A DNA stretch of 64,000 nucleotides from Sphagnum compactum. Its lineage: Eukaryota; Bryophyta; Sphagnopsida; Sphagnales. The stretch's first letter is position 1. Every line of letters starts with the position of its first letter. The notes beneath the pieces were generated by a model. The model was not told where the DNA came from. It was given only the letters and a program-made list of their open reading frames with translations, and did not search any database. Positions 12,842 to 26,445 of this stretch are shown one piece after another. Position numbers and translations under genes: made by a program. The stretch lies in NCBI GenBank assembly GCA_965153455.1, contig OZ234493.1:12452213-12516212 (forward strand), given 5' to 3'.

Positions 12842-14950
12842 TTTATTGTTTTAATTAAAAACTTGACACTGAGTTTCTCTTTTTTTCTTTTTTTTTTCCC
12901 AAGAGCTGAAGGCACAATGTTAATATGGCATTTTGTTCCTACCCTATTTACTTATTTATTTATTTATTTTCTATTTCTTTCTTTCTTCATAACTATTATT
13001 TCCTTGATCTATTTATTTATTTATTAATTATATAGTTGCAAGTAATTGTGGGGGATTGAGAATCTCAGGGTTTTTTTTTTTTTTTTTTTTTCCAGTTTTG
13101 TGATATTGTAAATTGGAGAATCTTTCCCCCAAAAAATAGAAAAATTAGTTGAATTTTCACACCACAAAAAACCTCTTTTTTTTTTCTTTTTTTTTTTTGG
13201 GCTAACCGGCTTTTATAAATGATCACCACGTGAGGTACATCACAAATTTTTATTTTAGATAATAGTACTTTAGGCTATATGGATCTCAAAATTAATGATT
13301 TCTATTTTGACAAAAAAAATTGTGGTTTTTCAACAAAGTTGGAAATTTTAATTAATTTTCGAAATTTGGCTATTTCCAAAATATGAAACCAAAAAACTTA
13401 TTATCTTTTTTTGGCTACCTACTTGAACCCATGTATAGAAGAAATCTGGCGATTTTTTTAAATAATTTTTTTAAATGTTTTTTTTGTTTGAAGTTTGTTG
13501 GTTTTCGTACTACAAGTAGGTACCACCAAGTGAGATTGATCAAAAGGTTTAAGGATCTAATCAATAATCATGACAAGATCTTAACTCCATAATCACAATA
13601 ATTAACCTTAAACCTAATTAACCTTAAACCTAATGAACACACATGTGGCTTAAGGTGTTAAAACATATGCAAATTTTCATGTAAGATTTTGGGCTTTAAA
13701 TTTTTTGGGGGGATTTTAGGTACCCTAAAAATCTTTTGGGAAATCCTTGTTGCAAATGAGTGTGTCATGGCCCTAAACCCTAAACCCTAAACCCTAATTT
13801 TAGGTACCCTAAAACCCTAAACCTCTAAATTTGGGAAACTTTTTGGATTTTTTCTTGGATTTTTTGGATATTCATGGTATGTATGTACACATACCATTTG
13901 CACAATACATACGGTGAATATACATACGGTGAATACATACGGTGTTCAATGGTGTTCCTTTTTGTGGGCACTTTGTCATCCAAAAAAAACACATCCACAC
14001 ACACAATCCTAACATATATGGTGAGAATGAAATCCACACAAAAATTATAAAATGGAAATGTTGGTAATGAATGATCTCTAAACTCACATCCATCCATCTT
14101 TCGCAACTTCATCAGACCTAGATTTTGGTTAATTGGCTTGGGAATGAAATGGTTGAACATTTTTCCTTATTGGCCAAAAAAATTTTTTAAAAAAAATCCC
14201 AAAAGTGGAATTTTAAATGTAATAAAAACAAAAGTAATTTTTGAGATTTTTGATATTTAAGAAGATTTTATTTTTATTTTATTAAAATCTCCGGATTTGT
14301 ATAATTTGGGTGCAATAGACAAGCCCAAAATCTAGTAGAATGTTTGAATTTTGTTACATTCATATCTTATTTATAAACAAAATTTGGGTTAAATGTTCCC
14401 TATGGACATAACTTTGACTTCCCTATAGCCACAAAATTGAACCGAAATAATCATCTGGTTCACATTGCCCTAATTAATAATGCATGGTTAATTAATTACT
14501 GATTCAAAAATGGAGTGATTTTGTGAGGTTTCCCAATCGCCAAAAAATGAGGAAAAAGAAAAGAGTTTTAAAAAAGCATTAGATTTTATTTAGTATTTCG
14601 CTTTTGGTGCATATATGTAGTCCAAAAAACAATAAGGGCAAATAAGAATTTGTAATTTATATTTGATCTATAGCCAGATTTGGCTAAATCTTCCTACAGA
14701 TGAATCGTATTGTAATAATCAGCAGTTAATGCACAAGGTTCGAGCGTAATTATTCTATATAGTAAAGGACGTCGTGGTCGTGAAGCTTCGGGATGAAATG
14801 AAGCTTTCCATCCATCCGTCAGTCATCCATCCTGTCATCCGTCCCGTCATCCATCCAAAAAGAACAAATATATATTTTTAAAAGGGAAAAAACTAGAAAA
14901 AAAATAAAAACAGAAAAACACTTTAACAATTAGAAACTTTTTGTAAACAC
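12842..14950. other. AT-rich intergenic spacer
   Basis: Long T runs, (TATT)n near 12950, and ATCC-type short repeats near 14805-14860. I see no gene. Open frames here have AT-driven composition and no conserved motif. Confidence 0.6.
13771..13823. repeat. Interstitial telomere-like repeat
   Basis: Tandem CCCTAAA words (plant telomere type), interrupted by TTTTAGGTA, with about five copies in all. It is too short and internal to be a chromosome end. Confidence 0.75.
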
Positions 14951-14953
14951 TTA

Positions 14954-15640
14954 AACATGAAACAAAAAAGGGAAATACAGTAAAATAATCTTAATAAAAA
15001 ATTTAAAAATAGATGACAAAAAATAAGAAACAAAATAGAGAGCAAAAGAAAGAGAAAAAAAACCATATTTGAAAAAAAAAAAGAGGTTTGTCTTCTTTTT
15101 TCCAAACTTCAAACCTGCATCTAATCAAACAAAAATAGAAATGTTTTTTTAAATTATTTTTATTATAAAATATATTTAAAAAACTAGAATTTTTTTGGAA
15201 AAGAAAATAGAAACTAAATAAATAAATAAATGCATAGAAATAGAAAAAAATGAAGATAGACAAAATAAGAATAGAAAAAATTAAAACATGAAACAAACAT
15301 AAACAAAAAAAAGTAAAAACACAAAAACTATAAAAAAGGAATGGAAACAAATGAAACAAGGAAAGGGAAATACAGTAAAATCATTTTAAAAGAAAAAAAT
15401 TACAAAAAAGAAGAAACCAAATAAAGAGTAGAAAATAAGAAAAACTAAAACTTATAATAATAAAGAAAAACCCTACTTGAAAAAGAATGAGGTGTGTCTT
15501 CTTTCTCCAAACTTCAAACTTGCATCCAAATAAACAAAAATACAAAAGTGAAAAAGAAACACTTTATTTTTATTATACAAAATAATAATAAAAACAGAAA
15601 ACGCATAAAAATTTTAAAAAAATAAAAAAGATAAAAGTTT
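14954..15640. repeat. Degenerate tandem duplication with period of about 400 bp, A-rich
   Basis: Shared landmarks recur in the same order. GGGAAATACAGTAAAAT occurs near 14970 and 15366. The segment TCCAAACTTCAAAC followed by TGCATC occurs near 15102 and 15510. Copies have diverged through indels in A runs. Confidence 0.65.
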
Positions 15641-15659
15641 TTTAAAAAAACTAAAATAT

Positions 15660-18600
15660 GAACCAAACATTGTTGAAATAACACACCTGTGCATTAGGCA
15701 CGGGGTTCAAACTAGTAGTAGTTGTACAGGAGGTAGGAACAGTGAAAACATATGTAGCAGCAGTGAAGGCGCTCAGGGAAAAAGGAAAGAGGGGATGAAA
15801 CTCAGTGTACCACCAAAATTGGTGGAAAAACTAGTTTGGGTCCCGGTTATTTCGTTTTGTAAAATTTCATTCCCAGTTACACATTTGATGGGCCTGTCTG
15901 TTACGACGAAACTGACCGCTCTCGCCCCCTATAATAATCGCCTGACTTTACCGATAACTTTATTATTATTGAGACTTCTTCCATTTGTGGAGGGATCTTT
16001 CATTTGTGGGAGGGATTAGTAGGCATAAGATCCCTTCCACTCTTAAGGAGTAGGCATAAGAACCCTCCCCTCCTACACCTTACCTTGCAATTTACCTATG
16101 TCTTTATTCATGATAAAGTTCACATCATGCTTTATGATGGTTGGGGGGCGGTCGGGGACATTATCAAAATGGAAGGCTAAATTCATCTAACACCTTGTCT
16201 TAGGCCTTTTGTTTTTGAAATTTTCCTTGTCCTAAGGTAAACCCTTACACAAATACATCTAAGAAATTGTAAAGAAATATTTACAACAACAATTCGAATG
16301 AAACACAACAATGATTGTAGTCTTCACCTTATGAAAGTTGTTCCATGAAATTTGAAACCATCGTCACCTTCATCACAAATGGTAGCACTGACAAGCTACC
16401 ATGACTACTCATCAAATTTCATCAACTCTCGATCATGGGTGTAGTTGTGTATACAATAATCCCTCACCTAAAATTTGCATCATGAGGTTGTGTCACATTT
16501 CCAAAAAACAATGGGGTGCACTAAATGAAAATTAGGTAGGTTGCAATGGCTTAAATCCAAGGCATTGGCAAATTGATATATCTCCTTAACACGATTTCAA
16601 CATTAAACCATGACTTTGTGATGATCAAATTGTTTCATGAGTTTTGCCAAGATTATCAACAAGAATATAAAGCATTCCAAAACTCGTGGCAAAAAACCTT
16701 TCAAAGTTCTTGTTCATTCTAAAAATATTGTTACCACTATTGGGAGGTTTTTTTTTAATAAAACCTCTTACATTTCTTACATCTAGTTGAACATGGCACT
16801 AGTCTAAATACCCCTTGTTTATTTAGAACTTCTTTCCCTCCATCCTTGTCCACATTGAATTTGTTGTGCCCTTTCTATGCACCTATAGGAAATAAAACCA
16901 TATTTTTGTTTTGATTTATTTTTTGTGAATAGCCTTTTGCATCATATTCATCATTGTGACATGAAAAGAAAAAAAAAGTTATATGAACCATGTTCAAAGA
17001 AATTGGCATGCAACCATTTGAAGAAGCAAGAAGCAAATGGTGAAGGTACAATTGCCCTTTCACAAATGTCATCTACATTCCAACTTCCACTAAAGAAAAG
17101 TGGCCATCATTTTTGTTTTGCATCGTTTATTGCCTCTCTGATCTATGGGTCTACATAATTTCAACTTGAGATTTGGTGTTCATCCTAGCTTGCAAGTTGA
17201 ACCCTCCAATTCCCATTGTTTCCACCAAAGATTTAAGACCCATTTGATGACATTATTTTATCTTGTTTGCTTCCTTTTTTGTCCCAAAGGATTTGACTTT
17301 AAAATGAAAAAAATTATAACCTTTAGATGGAACTAAAACAAGCTAACAAACGTGGAGAAATAAAGCTCACAATTCTTCATTCACATTTGAATGAACATTT
17401 CATATAAACTCTTCACAAAAACATGAGTCCTTTTAATCCAATGATTTCAATTCTTGATGCAATTGACCTAGTAAATTTGAAAAACACCCATCTCTTGAAT
17501 AAAGTAGAAATAGCAATATGGAAGGTGGGTGTGATGTTCTATCATTTATTTAATCTGAAACAAGTAAATCAATTCCTTCAAGCTTTTAAAAATGGGACAT
17601 AACTATTAAAAACATTTAATCTTAAAACATAAAGTGCAAGAAAAAATGAAACTAAAAGTAAACAGTGAAACAAATAAAATGGGGTGTTGAAAAATTGAAC
17701 AATCGAGAGTAAGTTGAGCAATGGCACATGGGTATTGTGCATTTTGAACTTTCTAAAAAGAATGTGACACTGTTTCTCCACCAATTTTTTAAACTTAAGA
17801 GGCCAATTTTCATTGCAAGAAATTTTTCCATCATGAACTTTTATGTGCCATCACCTACAAGTTCACCACTTCTAAACTTTGTAGTTAAAATTAAAATTTA
17901 GAATTTACATTAAAATTTATTACATTACAATATTTGTTCCTTTTTAAAAAAATTCATCCCCCTCTCACACGTTTTAAAAAATGTCTTGTAAGGTTGAAAT
18001 GTAAGTACTAAATACCAAATTTAGGTGCATACTAGTCTAAAACATTGGTATATATGTTGGTTTTGGTATAAAATATTTACTGAACTAATATAACCTAAAG
18101 CAATACCAACATATTGGTAAGGAGATGGCATGGGCATGATTGGTATGACCTAAAGCAATACTAACCTTGCACTAGTACTTACTTCATATGGTTTTGAAAT
18201 AACACCAATTTAATACCATGGCTCAACTTGGGGTAATGTTAGCAACTTGTCAATTGGGTCTATTCTTGTGTTCTCAAAATAATAATAATTATAAATCAAC
18301 ATTCTCACAACATTGGTATAAGTACTTAATAACATTTTTTAATCCATAATTTTGGTTTGAATTATTAGTTTGCATTAGATGAACTTCAAAATTTTACAAT
18401 ATGCATATCAATAACATTGTATAAAAAAAATTCCATGTGTGGTTTTTTTTTTTACATTTTAGATACACAATATTAAATATTGGTTTCAACTAATTTGGTA
18501 CATGTTTACAAAATTGCACCTAAAAAATGAAGGAATGAATGGTTCATAGTTCAAGTGCATAGGCTTAAGTAGTTCAAATTTGAAATTAGGACTCATTAAA

Positions 18601-21600
18601 TTACTTAGTATTAACTATTAACTATTATTTTAACATTACGCCACTCATTTCTAAATTACGTTTTCAAAATCCTAGATTACTGGAGAGTAGTGTTAAAATT
18701 GTCAAGTCATGTTACATGATCCAAACATCTATTTATGGTTTAGTGTGTACAAATTTAGGTCATATGATAGTTTTTAAAATGATAGTTCAACCATAGAGAT
18801 TACATGTGTTTTTTGAATCAAAGTTTGGTGTTAGTTATCCTAATGTTCCATTATAGGTTCCATGTACAAGTCTTGAACTACATGTTCATCTTGTGATGCT
18901 ACTTCTTAGTCCTGTACAACTTTTTAAAACTACTCATTTTGATGTTGTTGTTCATGTGTTGCATTGTCCTTGGTGTGTAATTGCTCTTGGTTTTGTTCTT
19001 ATTGTTGTTGATCCATTTATAATGAAAATTGTTGTAAATCTTACAATTTTGCCTACATCACAACCTTTCATTTATGAAGGCTTCATTCATGAGTGCTTTG
19101 GGGTGATTGTCACTTCCAACTTCTAATGGGAGATTGATAATTTATGCAAACGTCTTCATCTTCTTCCTTATTCTTTAACTATGGTGGTTCATACACAAAA
19201 TGAGGAAATGCATAAATGTATGTTGTTAACTTGTGCTAATATGAACTTTCATCTCTTATGTTCATTACCAAATCTTTTCTCAATCTTTTTATTTGTCATG
19301 TCTTGAATTATATGCCACTAGTTCATAGGTTTTATTTCCAAGTTCAAAAGTGATTCACATTGGACTTTGTAATAAATCGTATTCAATTTCAATGTTTTAG
19401 CCTCCTTTAAAATGTAGAGAGAAATGTAGGGCTCCCACTTCTTGAGGTTGTCAATTTATTATTCCAATCTACTTTATTCATTTTGCATCTCATGCCACAC
19501 CTTGGAATTTTTTGTTTCCACTAAAATGTTTTCTATTTTCAACATAGTTATTGCTTGTTGTGTTTGATGTAACTTTTTTTCCATCTCCTCTTGTTTTGCT
19601 ATTACAATATTGGTGCACAACTTCTGTCAAAGTGCATATGAAGGGATTCAATTTTTGCCACTTTTTAAGCTATGGTTTTCTTAGCCTCCCAATGTTTCTA
19701 CTCATGTTCCTTCTTTTATTGTTGCAATTGTATGGTGGCAACCTTATACTTTTCATATTGAGGTCATAGTTTGCTTGAGTGGACAATTTTTGACAAGGTA
19801 TTGCAGTCTTTTAATGTTTTAAAATGCCAAAAAAATTTACACATTTCCACCAACCTTCCCACTTAAACATACAAATTGCACAATTTTATGTGTAAAGATC
19901 TTTAAACATTAAAACCATATGAAACATGGCATTAGTGTACCCACTTTGCTTTCAAATATATGGAAATTATTGGTACTTTATGAAAAGACATCATATTTAT
20001 GGGTGGTTTGAAAATATGGGACCCTTTTATAAACCATATGACTATAATTTAAGAGGATTAATTTCAAACATAAAAATATATAGGGCATTAAAATACATCA
20101 TATCAAATATATTAGGAAATATTTCCCCCCATTCACACAAAAATCAACGTATTTTGCTATGGGGTAGATGCAAGCTATTGTGGCTCATTTTTTTGCAACA
20201 TTATGGATTTTTTGCAGAGTATACTATATTCAAATGCCACAAATGGATTGTAAAATCATCAATTTGACAAAAATATTTATGGATTAAGATTGCTAACTTG
20301 AATAAGAATATTTATTAAAGGAAAAATTCAATAAACATACACCAATCATATAGTAATGGACTTTTAAAATGGACATATGGACTATAACTTGGGTTTTGAA
20401 TTAACATTCAAATGCATTTTTTTTAATGATTTCATCTCAATATTTTTTATAGGGATTCAATATATGATACGTGATGAAAAATCAAATATGAATTGAAAAA
20501 AATTACAACAAAAACTTTAATGAACAAATAACTATGGACTTTTGAATGACCAGATTTGGGCCATATTTTCAAAAGTCCCAATCTTGGTCATTTTTTGTTG
20601 GATTAATATTTTTTCCCCCTAACATGTATAATAAAAAGTTTTTTAAATGAATAGCCGTTCATATGGATTTTATTAATTGATTAATCACCACATAGAGCCC
20701 ACTAAACATTGGTTTTCAATGTTTATTTCCATTCTACTATTAATTTTCCCATTTATATGGGCTTTTGGGATTAGGACTCTTGCCGTTTTTGAACCATCGT
20801 GGCTTGCATCTACCCTATGTGGACAAATTATAAAATGTAAAATATTAACACATTCTTATCATCCTAGAGGTTTATCAATATATGTAATTGGGCTAATAAG
20901 GTAGTCAAAAGATGCATATCATGTATACATATCAAATTATATTTTTTTTTCAAAAAAAAATGGTTGTATTATAACAGTTATATACATGTAAGAACTATTT
21001 TTATATGTGGGACAAATATTTGGTGCTTATATAATATTACCAAAATACCAATTATATTCATATGCAGGAAATATTCAACATTTTTGTGGTGTGTTTGTTC
21101 CATATTACAAGATTGTAATTTTAAACTTTTATTATCATACATCTAACAAATTGCTTTATATGGTATTTTATTTCACAAATTCCTTGTGGGACGGTATTTC
21201 CTCTCCATTCAAATAAACCGTGACCCATTGGTCAACCTATATTTCTAACTTTTGAACTTTTTAATTAAGATTATGAATTTCAATTTGCATTCTAAAAAGT
21301 TTTTAATCCTTGGCCTTTGTTGCCTCCTCTTGCACTCTCATAAATGCCTTCTAATGTGCATTTTTGGCCTATAGTTCCTACACTACCTCCTTTGCATGCT
21401 TATTATCCATCTTAAGTTTGGTTATCTTCTCCATAATTTGTTACCAATTTTGATGTTATTGTGTCAATTGTTATAGCATGTTTACCTATAACCAAACATT
21501 AAAAACACCATCCCCTTATTGCATAAAAGATTCACGTCAAATGTTTGCATAAGAATGTGACAATTGATAACCCATCACCAAACATACCCATATCCAATGA

Positions 21601-23440
21601 AAACCAAAATCTTGTTTTATTGGGTTTCACACACACCAATAAATGATCACAAAAGTTTTAAAAACAATAATCTTTTCAAAAAAATCTAAACACACATCTT
21701 TTCCAACTGGGCATTCAGTCTTAAGCATGCAAATGAATAATCAAGTGGTTGCATTGATCTTGTGAATTGGCTAGGTCAATAATAATGAACACATTCAATT
21801 ACCTGTTGATGTTCATGTATGGGCCAAGTTACCCTAGTTAAGTCTTTGTGTTTTTTAGTTCTTCCTTGTGAGGTATTCCATGTTTTGTTCATGGTTGGCT
21901 TGTAGCTTTGGAATTGTTTTTGACTACTCTTTTAAAATTTGTGGTGTGAAAATGACTCACTTGTCCTTGTCTAAACATTAGAAATGACCTCTATTTTGTC
22001 TTTTTATCATTCATTGGAATGTGTTACAAATTGTGAAGGTTGTAATAACAATGATGCTTATTTATGAGGGAGAGATGTTTTTGGAATTGGTCTAGCTTGT
22101 TGTTTGTTTTTCTTGAATGTGGTTGTAATTGGCATGGAAGATGAAGCAAGGCTAGTGGACAATCGGAATAAGTAATTGATCTTTGAAAAACTAAGTACCC
22201 AATTTGCATCTTTGTTATTTTTGGTAAGATTGATGTTTTGTTTTGGTTGTGATTTAGGTTGGAGCCACATGGAAGGGATGAATGCCCTAGTGTGAAGTGT
22301 TATCTATTTGAATGTCAATTTTCGTGATCTATGTTGCATAAGAGATTTGATGAATGGGTAGATGGAGTTAGAAGAGTCCTTAGAGACATAGATGGAGTTG
22401 ATGACATGCTCTAGGGGATCAAATAAGAGCTAATTCGTTTGTGGCATTTGTTGTCCAAGTCAAGTATGTTTGTTTGTTTGTTTGAGTTTCAGTTATGTGC
22501 ATGCATTGGAAGATCAAGTATTGAGAATATAAGAGCTCTCAGCAGAGGTGTTGGCCACTGCAAAGGTACTAAGGACATAAGAGAGATAAATTCTTGGAAT
22601 TACTGGGTGTTTGGGACATTTTGCTTGTTAGTCTCCCAAATTTGTTGTTGTAGAAGAAATGACATGGGTTATGGTTGAGAGGTTGTTGTAAGCAAGATGG
22701 GAATTCCATGTGGAGGTTTTAGCGTTTGTCTTCTATGCCACATCAGAAGATCATGATAGTCCATTGAGAGGAGATCCGGAGGGATTTGATCCATCTTATG
22801 CCATTAGGTTAGGTTTTGTAGCTAGGTAGATTGGAGCACCGATTTATGAAGGAATTTGAAACAATGTTCTAGGTACAGAATTGCTTTCATATGCAGATAT
22901 ATGGTTGTTCTATAAGTGTTTTTGATGACTTTTGATATAGGTGTTGTGCCCCCACTTTTTTCGGTTATGGGGTTACAGATCCTGTGTATCTTTGTCTGTC
23001 TTCTTTGAGGAATCATGCTGCTTGCTTGCTGTTAATTTTAATGCACTATTATGTGCTGTGGTAATCCAGCTGCAGCTGCTTGTGTTCCCATCCTTGGCTT
23101 GAAGATGATGCACGAGTCCAATGAAACTTTCAAGCCTTTTCCTCCAGTATGTGGAATCCATCTGTACTCTCAGTTTGTCACTGTGCCATGGGGTTGGTTC
23201 ATAATAGACTGCAGAATTTATTTGTTCAACAAATTTGCAGAATTTTGTTTCCTTTGAATGTCATGTCCTAACCCAGAAAGGAATCAAGAAGGTTTGCCTT
23301 TGGCCTGAATTCTGAGCTGACAGCTTAAGTAAATTCAGCAAGCTAAGGACTTTTGTTCTCTTTTGAAGCTCTTTCCTTCAATACTCATTGCCAGCTCTCA
23401 CACCGTCTTCACTAGCAGATTTGTTGCCATTCGATAACCA
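15660..23440. other. AT-rich intergenic spacer, no gene recognised
   Basis: A slightly GC-richer patch at about 15670-16080 includes two copies of GTAGGCATAAGA near 16019 and 16050. It could be a degraded LTR or leader, but no matching second LTR was found. A 113-codon open frame at 19926-20267 and others nearby show AT-biased codons and no motif I recognise. A (GTTT)n tract lies near 22465-22485. From 22.4 to 23.3 kb the GC content rises modestly, without a supportable gene. Confidence 0.55.
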
Positions 23441-23444
23441 CAAG

Positions 23445-23867
23445 TTATGAGCTGCAGAGATGGACACCCACATCTTCTACACTTGGCTCTGCCACCCAAA
23501 TAAATGATCCAGACAAAAGTGCCAAATTAGTGTCATGGTCATAGATCTCCAATCTCACATCTAGAGCTACAAAGTTAGTTCAGACACACACCCATCAGTA
23601 CATTTTGCAAACTCTCTAGTTAACCCTAACCCTGCAGTATCTAGCCTTCGAGAGTTTCTTCACATATGAAGTGATGATCAAAGAATTTAACAGGAAGGAA
23701 GAGCAAAGCACAAGATAGCCACAATTTCTTTCAGGAACTAACCTGATCATCAGCTTCTTGAGATTTGGCAATGTCAAGAGGGATCTTGGCACAGCAGGGT
23801 GGTGTACAATCTCAAGGAGCTTCAATTTGGAGACGGTGGTGAGTGTCTTTGTCATCATGAAGGACAA
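23445..23867 (-). pseudogene. Leucine-rich-repeat-like gene remnant
   Basis: The minus-strand frame 23867-23743 encodes KLKLLEIVHHPAVPRSLLTL followed by PNLKKLMIR. That is the spacing of leucine-rich repeats from plant NLR or F-box proteins. It ends at a GT donor-like site (ATCAG|GTTAGT). A second coding-like segment, 23566-23445 (after TTTGTAG), reads VRLEIYDHDTNLALLSGSF, then a stop. The two segments are not in compatible phase: joined directly they hit a stop. No NB-ARC or F-box domain is seen nearby. It is probably a fragment of a decayed gene; the family assignment is tentative. Confidence 0.3.
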
Positions 23868-24913
23868 GCTTGTCCACTTCTGTTTGTCACAGAGTGAAAA
23901 GTTCTACGAAGCAAGAAAAGATTGCAATCTAACACAAAATCTGCTGATGTGGGTAACAACAACATCATCCATGCTCCATCAACCCAGTTCCCTCCTGAGA
24001 AAAACCACAAACAGAAAGCAAAAGTCTATGGACCACAAGATGATGATGATGATGCCTACAAACTCCTTCACAAACGAGCAAGCAAAACACAAATGGAATG
24101 AGAATGGACCAAAGAAAACCCATCAGCAAAGAAAGGGCTGAGGATACAGCATTGAGAAGGATGCTTACATAGAAAGTGCAAAGAATGCCTAATGTGGGCC
24201 ACGAGAGTGAAAGGAACATAAAACACAAATGCTCCCTAGGAACAGGGAAAAAAAAGAAAAGTTTCCACCAAGCTCCAAAAACATGAACTGACAGTTGATT
24301 TTCACACCTGCTGGGCATATACTGGCATACTAGTCATGATCATCAAAACTTTGCACCATACACAAGTTCTCTCGTCTTTGGGTTATGTATACACATGAGA
24401 GAGTCTTGCTTTGCTTGCCAATCATGTTTCTCCTAATTTTTAGTCTTCAGAAACAGAAATTTACATTGTTGCGAAAGGAGAAGGGCTTGAACTTGTCAGT
24501 AGCTCTTTTCATCTTTTTCACTGTCACTATCCAGAAGAACTAACAAATGGCCATTGGAGGTGAGAACCTCCTTGTGAAGAAGCGCTTTTGAATTTTTCAA
24601 GGGTGGTGTTGGCTTTTGAAGATGGTTGTTGGGTTTGCTTGTTGGGTGTTGTTGTTATTGCTGCTGCTGCTGCTGCTGCTGAACAGTCCTTAATGGGAAG
24701 TAGTAGTGGCTGCTTCAGATGCTCGATGGTTAGTGAGCAACCCAATTGCTGCCTGTTGTCTTTCAGTGTGTGACATTGATGGAGCAAATTAGTCGTCAGC
24801 TCCGTTCCCTTTTCATACTGTTGTTGTTGTTGTTGTTGTTGTGGTGCAATCTTTGTAGTGGAAAATGCCCCATGCTGGTGACAATGAAGATGACTGTGAG
24901 TCAAAGAAAGTGA
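23868..24913. other. Region downstream of the B3 gene, with trinucleotide runs
   Basis: Contains (CTG)n near 24660-24680 and (TTG)n near 24820-24840. The longest minus-strand frame here would encode Gln/Ala/Thr-rich low-complexity sequence. It may be 3' untranslated sequence of the B3 gene. No conserved domain is seen. Confidence 0.4.
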
Positions 24914-25338
24914 TCAATTTCTGTTGTGGATTGAGTATGTTGTTGTTGTTGCTGTTGTTGTTGTTGTTGGGATTGTTTTCTCATGGCCACTTTTGTGGTC
25001 ATGAATTTGGACAAGAAAGCATGTTGGAGAAACAAGAATGAATGTGATCTCATCTCCAACTTCAAGTGCATTCTTGATGGAGAAAAGCTTCCATCCAGCT
25101 GAAATCAACATCAGTTTCTGGTCACTCCAGACATGTACAGGCCATTCTTCCCCACTCAATCTTCTCAGACTGATGGACTTCCAGATTTTCTTCCCATGCT
25201 GCTTTGGAAGTTCCTAAGGAAGAAACAAACTCCTGAGAAATCTCTTTTATTCCAACAACAACAACCCAATTCTGTAATGCTTTTTGCAAAACAGAGCTTG
25301 AGCTTTGACCTAGTTTCTAGAGCTTTACTCTAGAGCTC

Positions 25339-25389
<51 letters not shown>

Positions 25390-26118
25390 CATGATCTTGT
25401 TTGCTTACCAGACAAGAGGCATTGGAAAGCTCCGGTCGATAGAGCATACTCTTCTTTACGATCTTGGTGAACCTCGGAAATGTGGTGTGATTTGCAAATC
25501 TATCAGTAGCAGAAGCAGGAACAATGGCAGCAGATTGCATCGCATTGTTGTTGTTCCCACAGCCCATCTTCCTCTTTTTCCTCCTCCTCCTCGTCACATG
25601 GCTGCACTTGCTCACACAACTCATACACACCTCCTGCCGCTGCTCGTCGTCCACAACAACACTGGTCGTCGTCGTCGTCGTCGTCTCCATGCTCGAAGAA
25701 TCTTTTTGGGTCATCGCTGATCCAGAAATCCCCGCAAGCTGCAGCTGTTGCTGTTGGCGACAACATTGATGATGATCATCTGCATCTTCGGAATTCCTCC
25801 TGCTGTTGCAACAACAAGCTCTTCTTCTTCTTGTAGCGGTGGTGGTTGATGGGAATTTGCGGACACCGTTGTTGTCGAAGATTTGGACCAGGAAGCGTGA
25901 AAGAGAAACCAGCGAGAAGGTGAGATTGTCGCCTTTCTGTAGATCATGGTGTGAAGCGAAGCGATTCCAGCCATGGACGAAGAAAAACTTGACCACTGGA
26001 GTCGGGAAAATGGTGACGCCAATGTTCCTCCTGCTGCTGCTGCTGCTGCTTCTACTTGCAAGCTCACAATGCTTTGAAACTTGTCGCCATGAGTCTCCAC
26101 AAACAGCGTGGGAATCAA
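24914..26118 (-). CDS. REM-like protein with two B3 DNA-binding domains; reading frame broken in the first
   Basis: The minus-strand exon 26118-25409 follows an acceptor (TTCTTCTGTAG). It starts LIPTLFVETHGDKFQSIVSL, the beginning of a B3 domain. The rest of that domain (FFFVHGWNRFASHHDLQKGD, then RFLVQIFD) lies in a different frame. The switch falls at the GCA/CTG run at 26029-26050. After a Thr/Arg/Gln-rich linker and a C-x2-C-x3-C motif (QEVCMSCVSKCSH), a second B3 domain begins (FPRFTKIVKKSMLYRPE). It continues through a phase-0 intron into exon 25213-24914 (LPKQHGKKIWKSISLRRLSG, then GWKLFSIKNALEVGDEITF), ending in a Thr run and stop. Known family role: plant-specific, presumably nuclear DNA binding. 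The N-terminal exon is unresolved; a similar CxxCxxxC motif lies upstream near 26373-26410. The frame break may be a real mutation, an allele or an assembly error. Confidence 0.6.
25338..25387. repeat. (TG)n(AG)n compound microsatellite in the B3 intron
   Basis: A TG tract passes directly into an AG tract. The tract lies inside the intron between exons 25409 and 25213 of the B3 gene. Confidence 0.9.
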
Positions 26119-26445
26119 CTACAGAAGAAAGAAACAAAATTCATAGCCTGCTGGATTCAACCAAAAGTCTCCGAGCAAAATCCTGGCAGCTGAATTAAGA
26201 AACACTACAACAGTAGCACTACAGGTCCCATTGCAGGAGGAGCACGCACCAGGCTGGGAGTTGCATGCGAGGAGAGGTTGGCAGTTTTCAAGGAAGAAGG
26301 GGGACGGCGGTTGCTTTAAGATTCTTGCTGCTGCTGTTGTCGTCGTCATGGCATTGGTGATCAAATGCGTGCTATTCCCACATACCCAAGTGCAGAATTC
26401 ACACACTTCTTGGTGCTCATTACCATTGTTTTCTACTTCTTCCGC

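Noticed and set aside
13771-13823. Chromosome end
   Set aside because: There are only about five imperfect telomere units, with ordinary sequence on both sides.
15003-15359. Membrane-like protein on the minus strand
   Set aside because: The Phe/Leu-rich translation comes from long A runs read in reverse.
19926-20267. 113-codon open frame as a gene
   Set aside because: Its amino-acid composition follows the AT-rich DNA. No start context, splice partner or known motif supports it.
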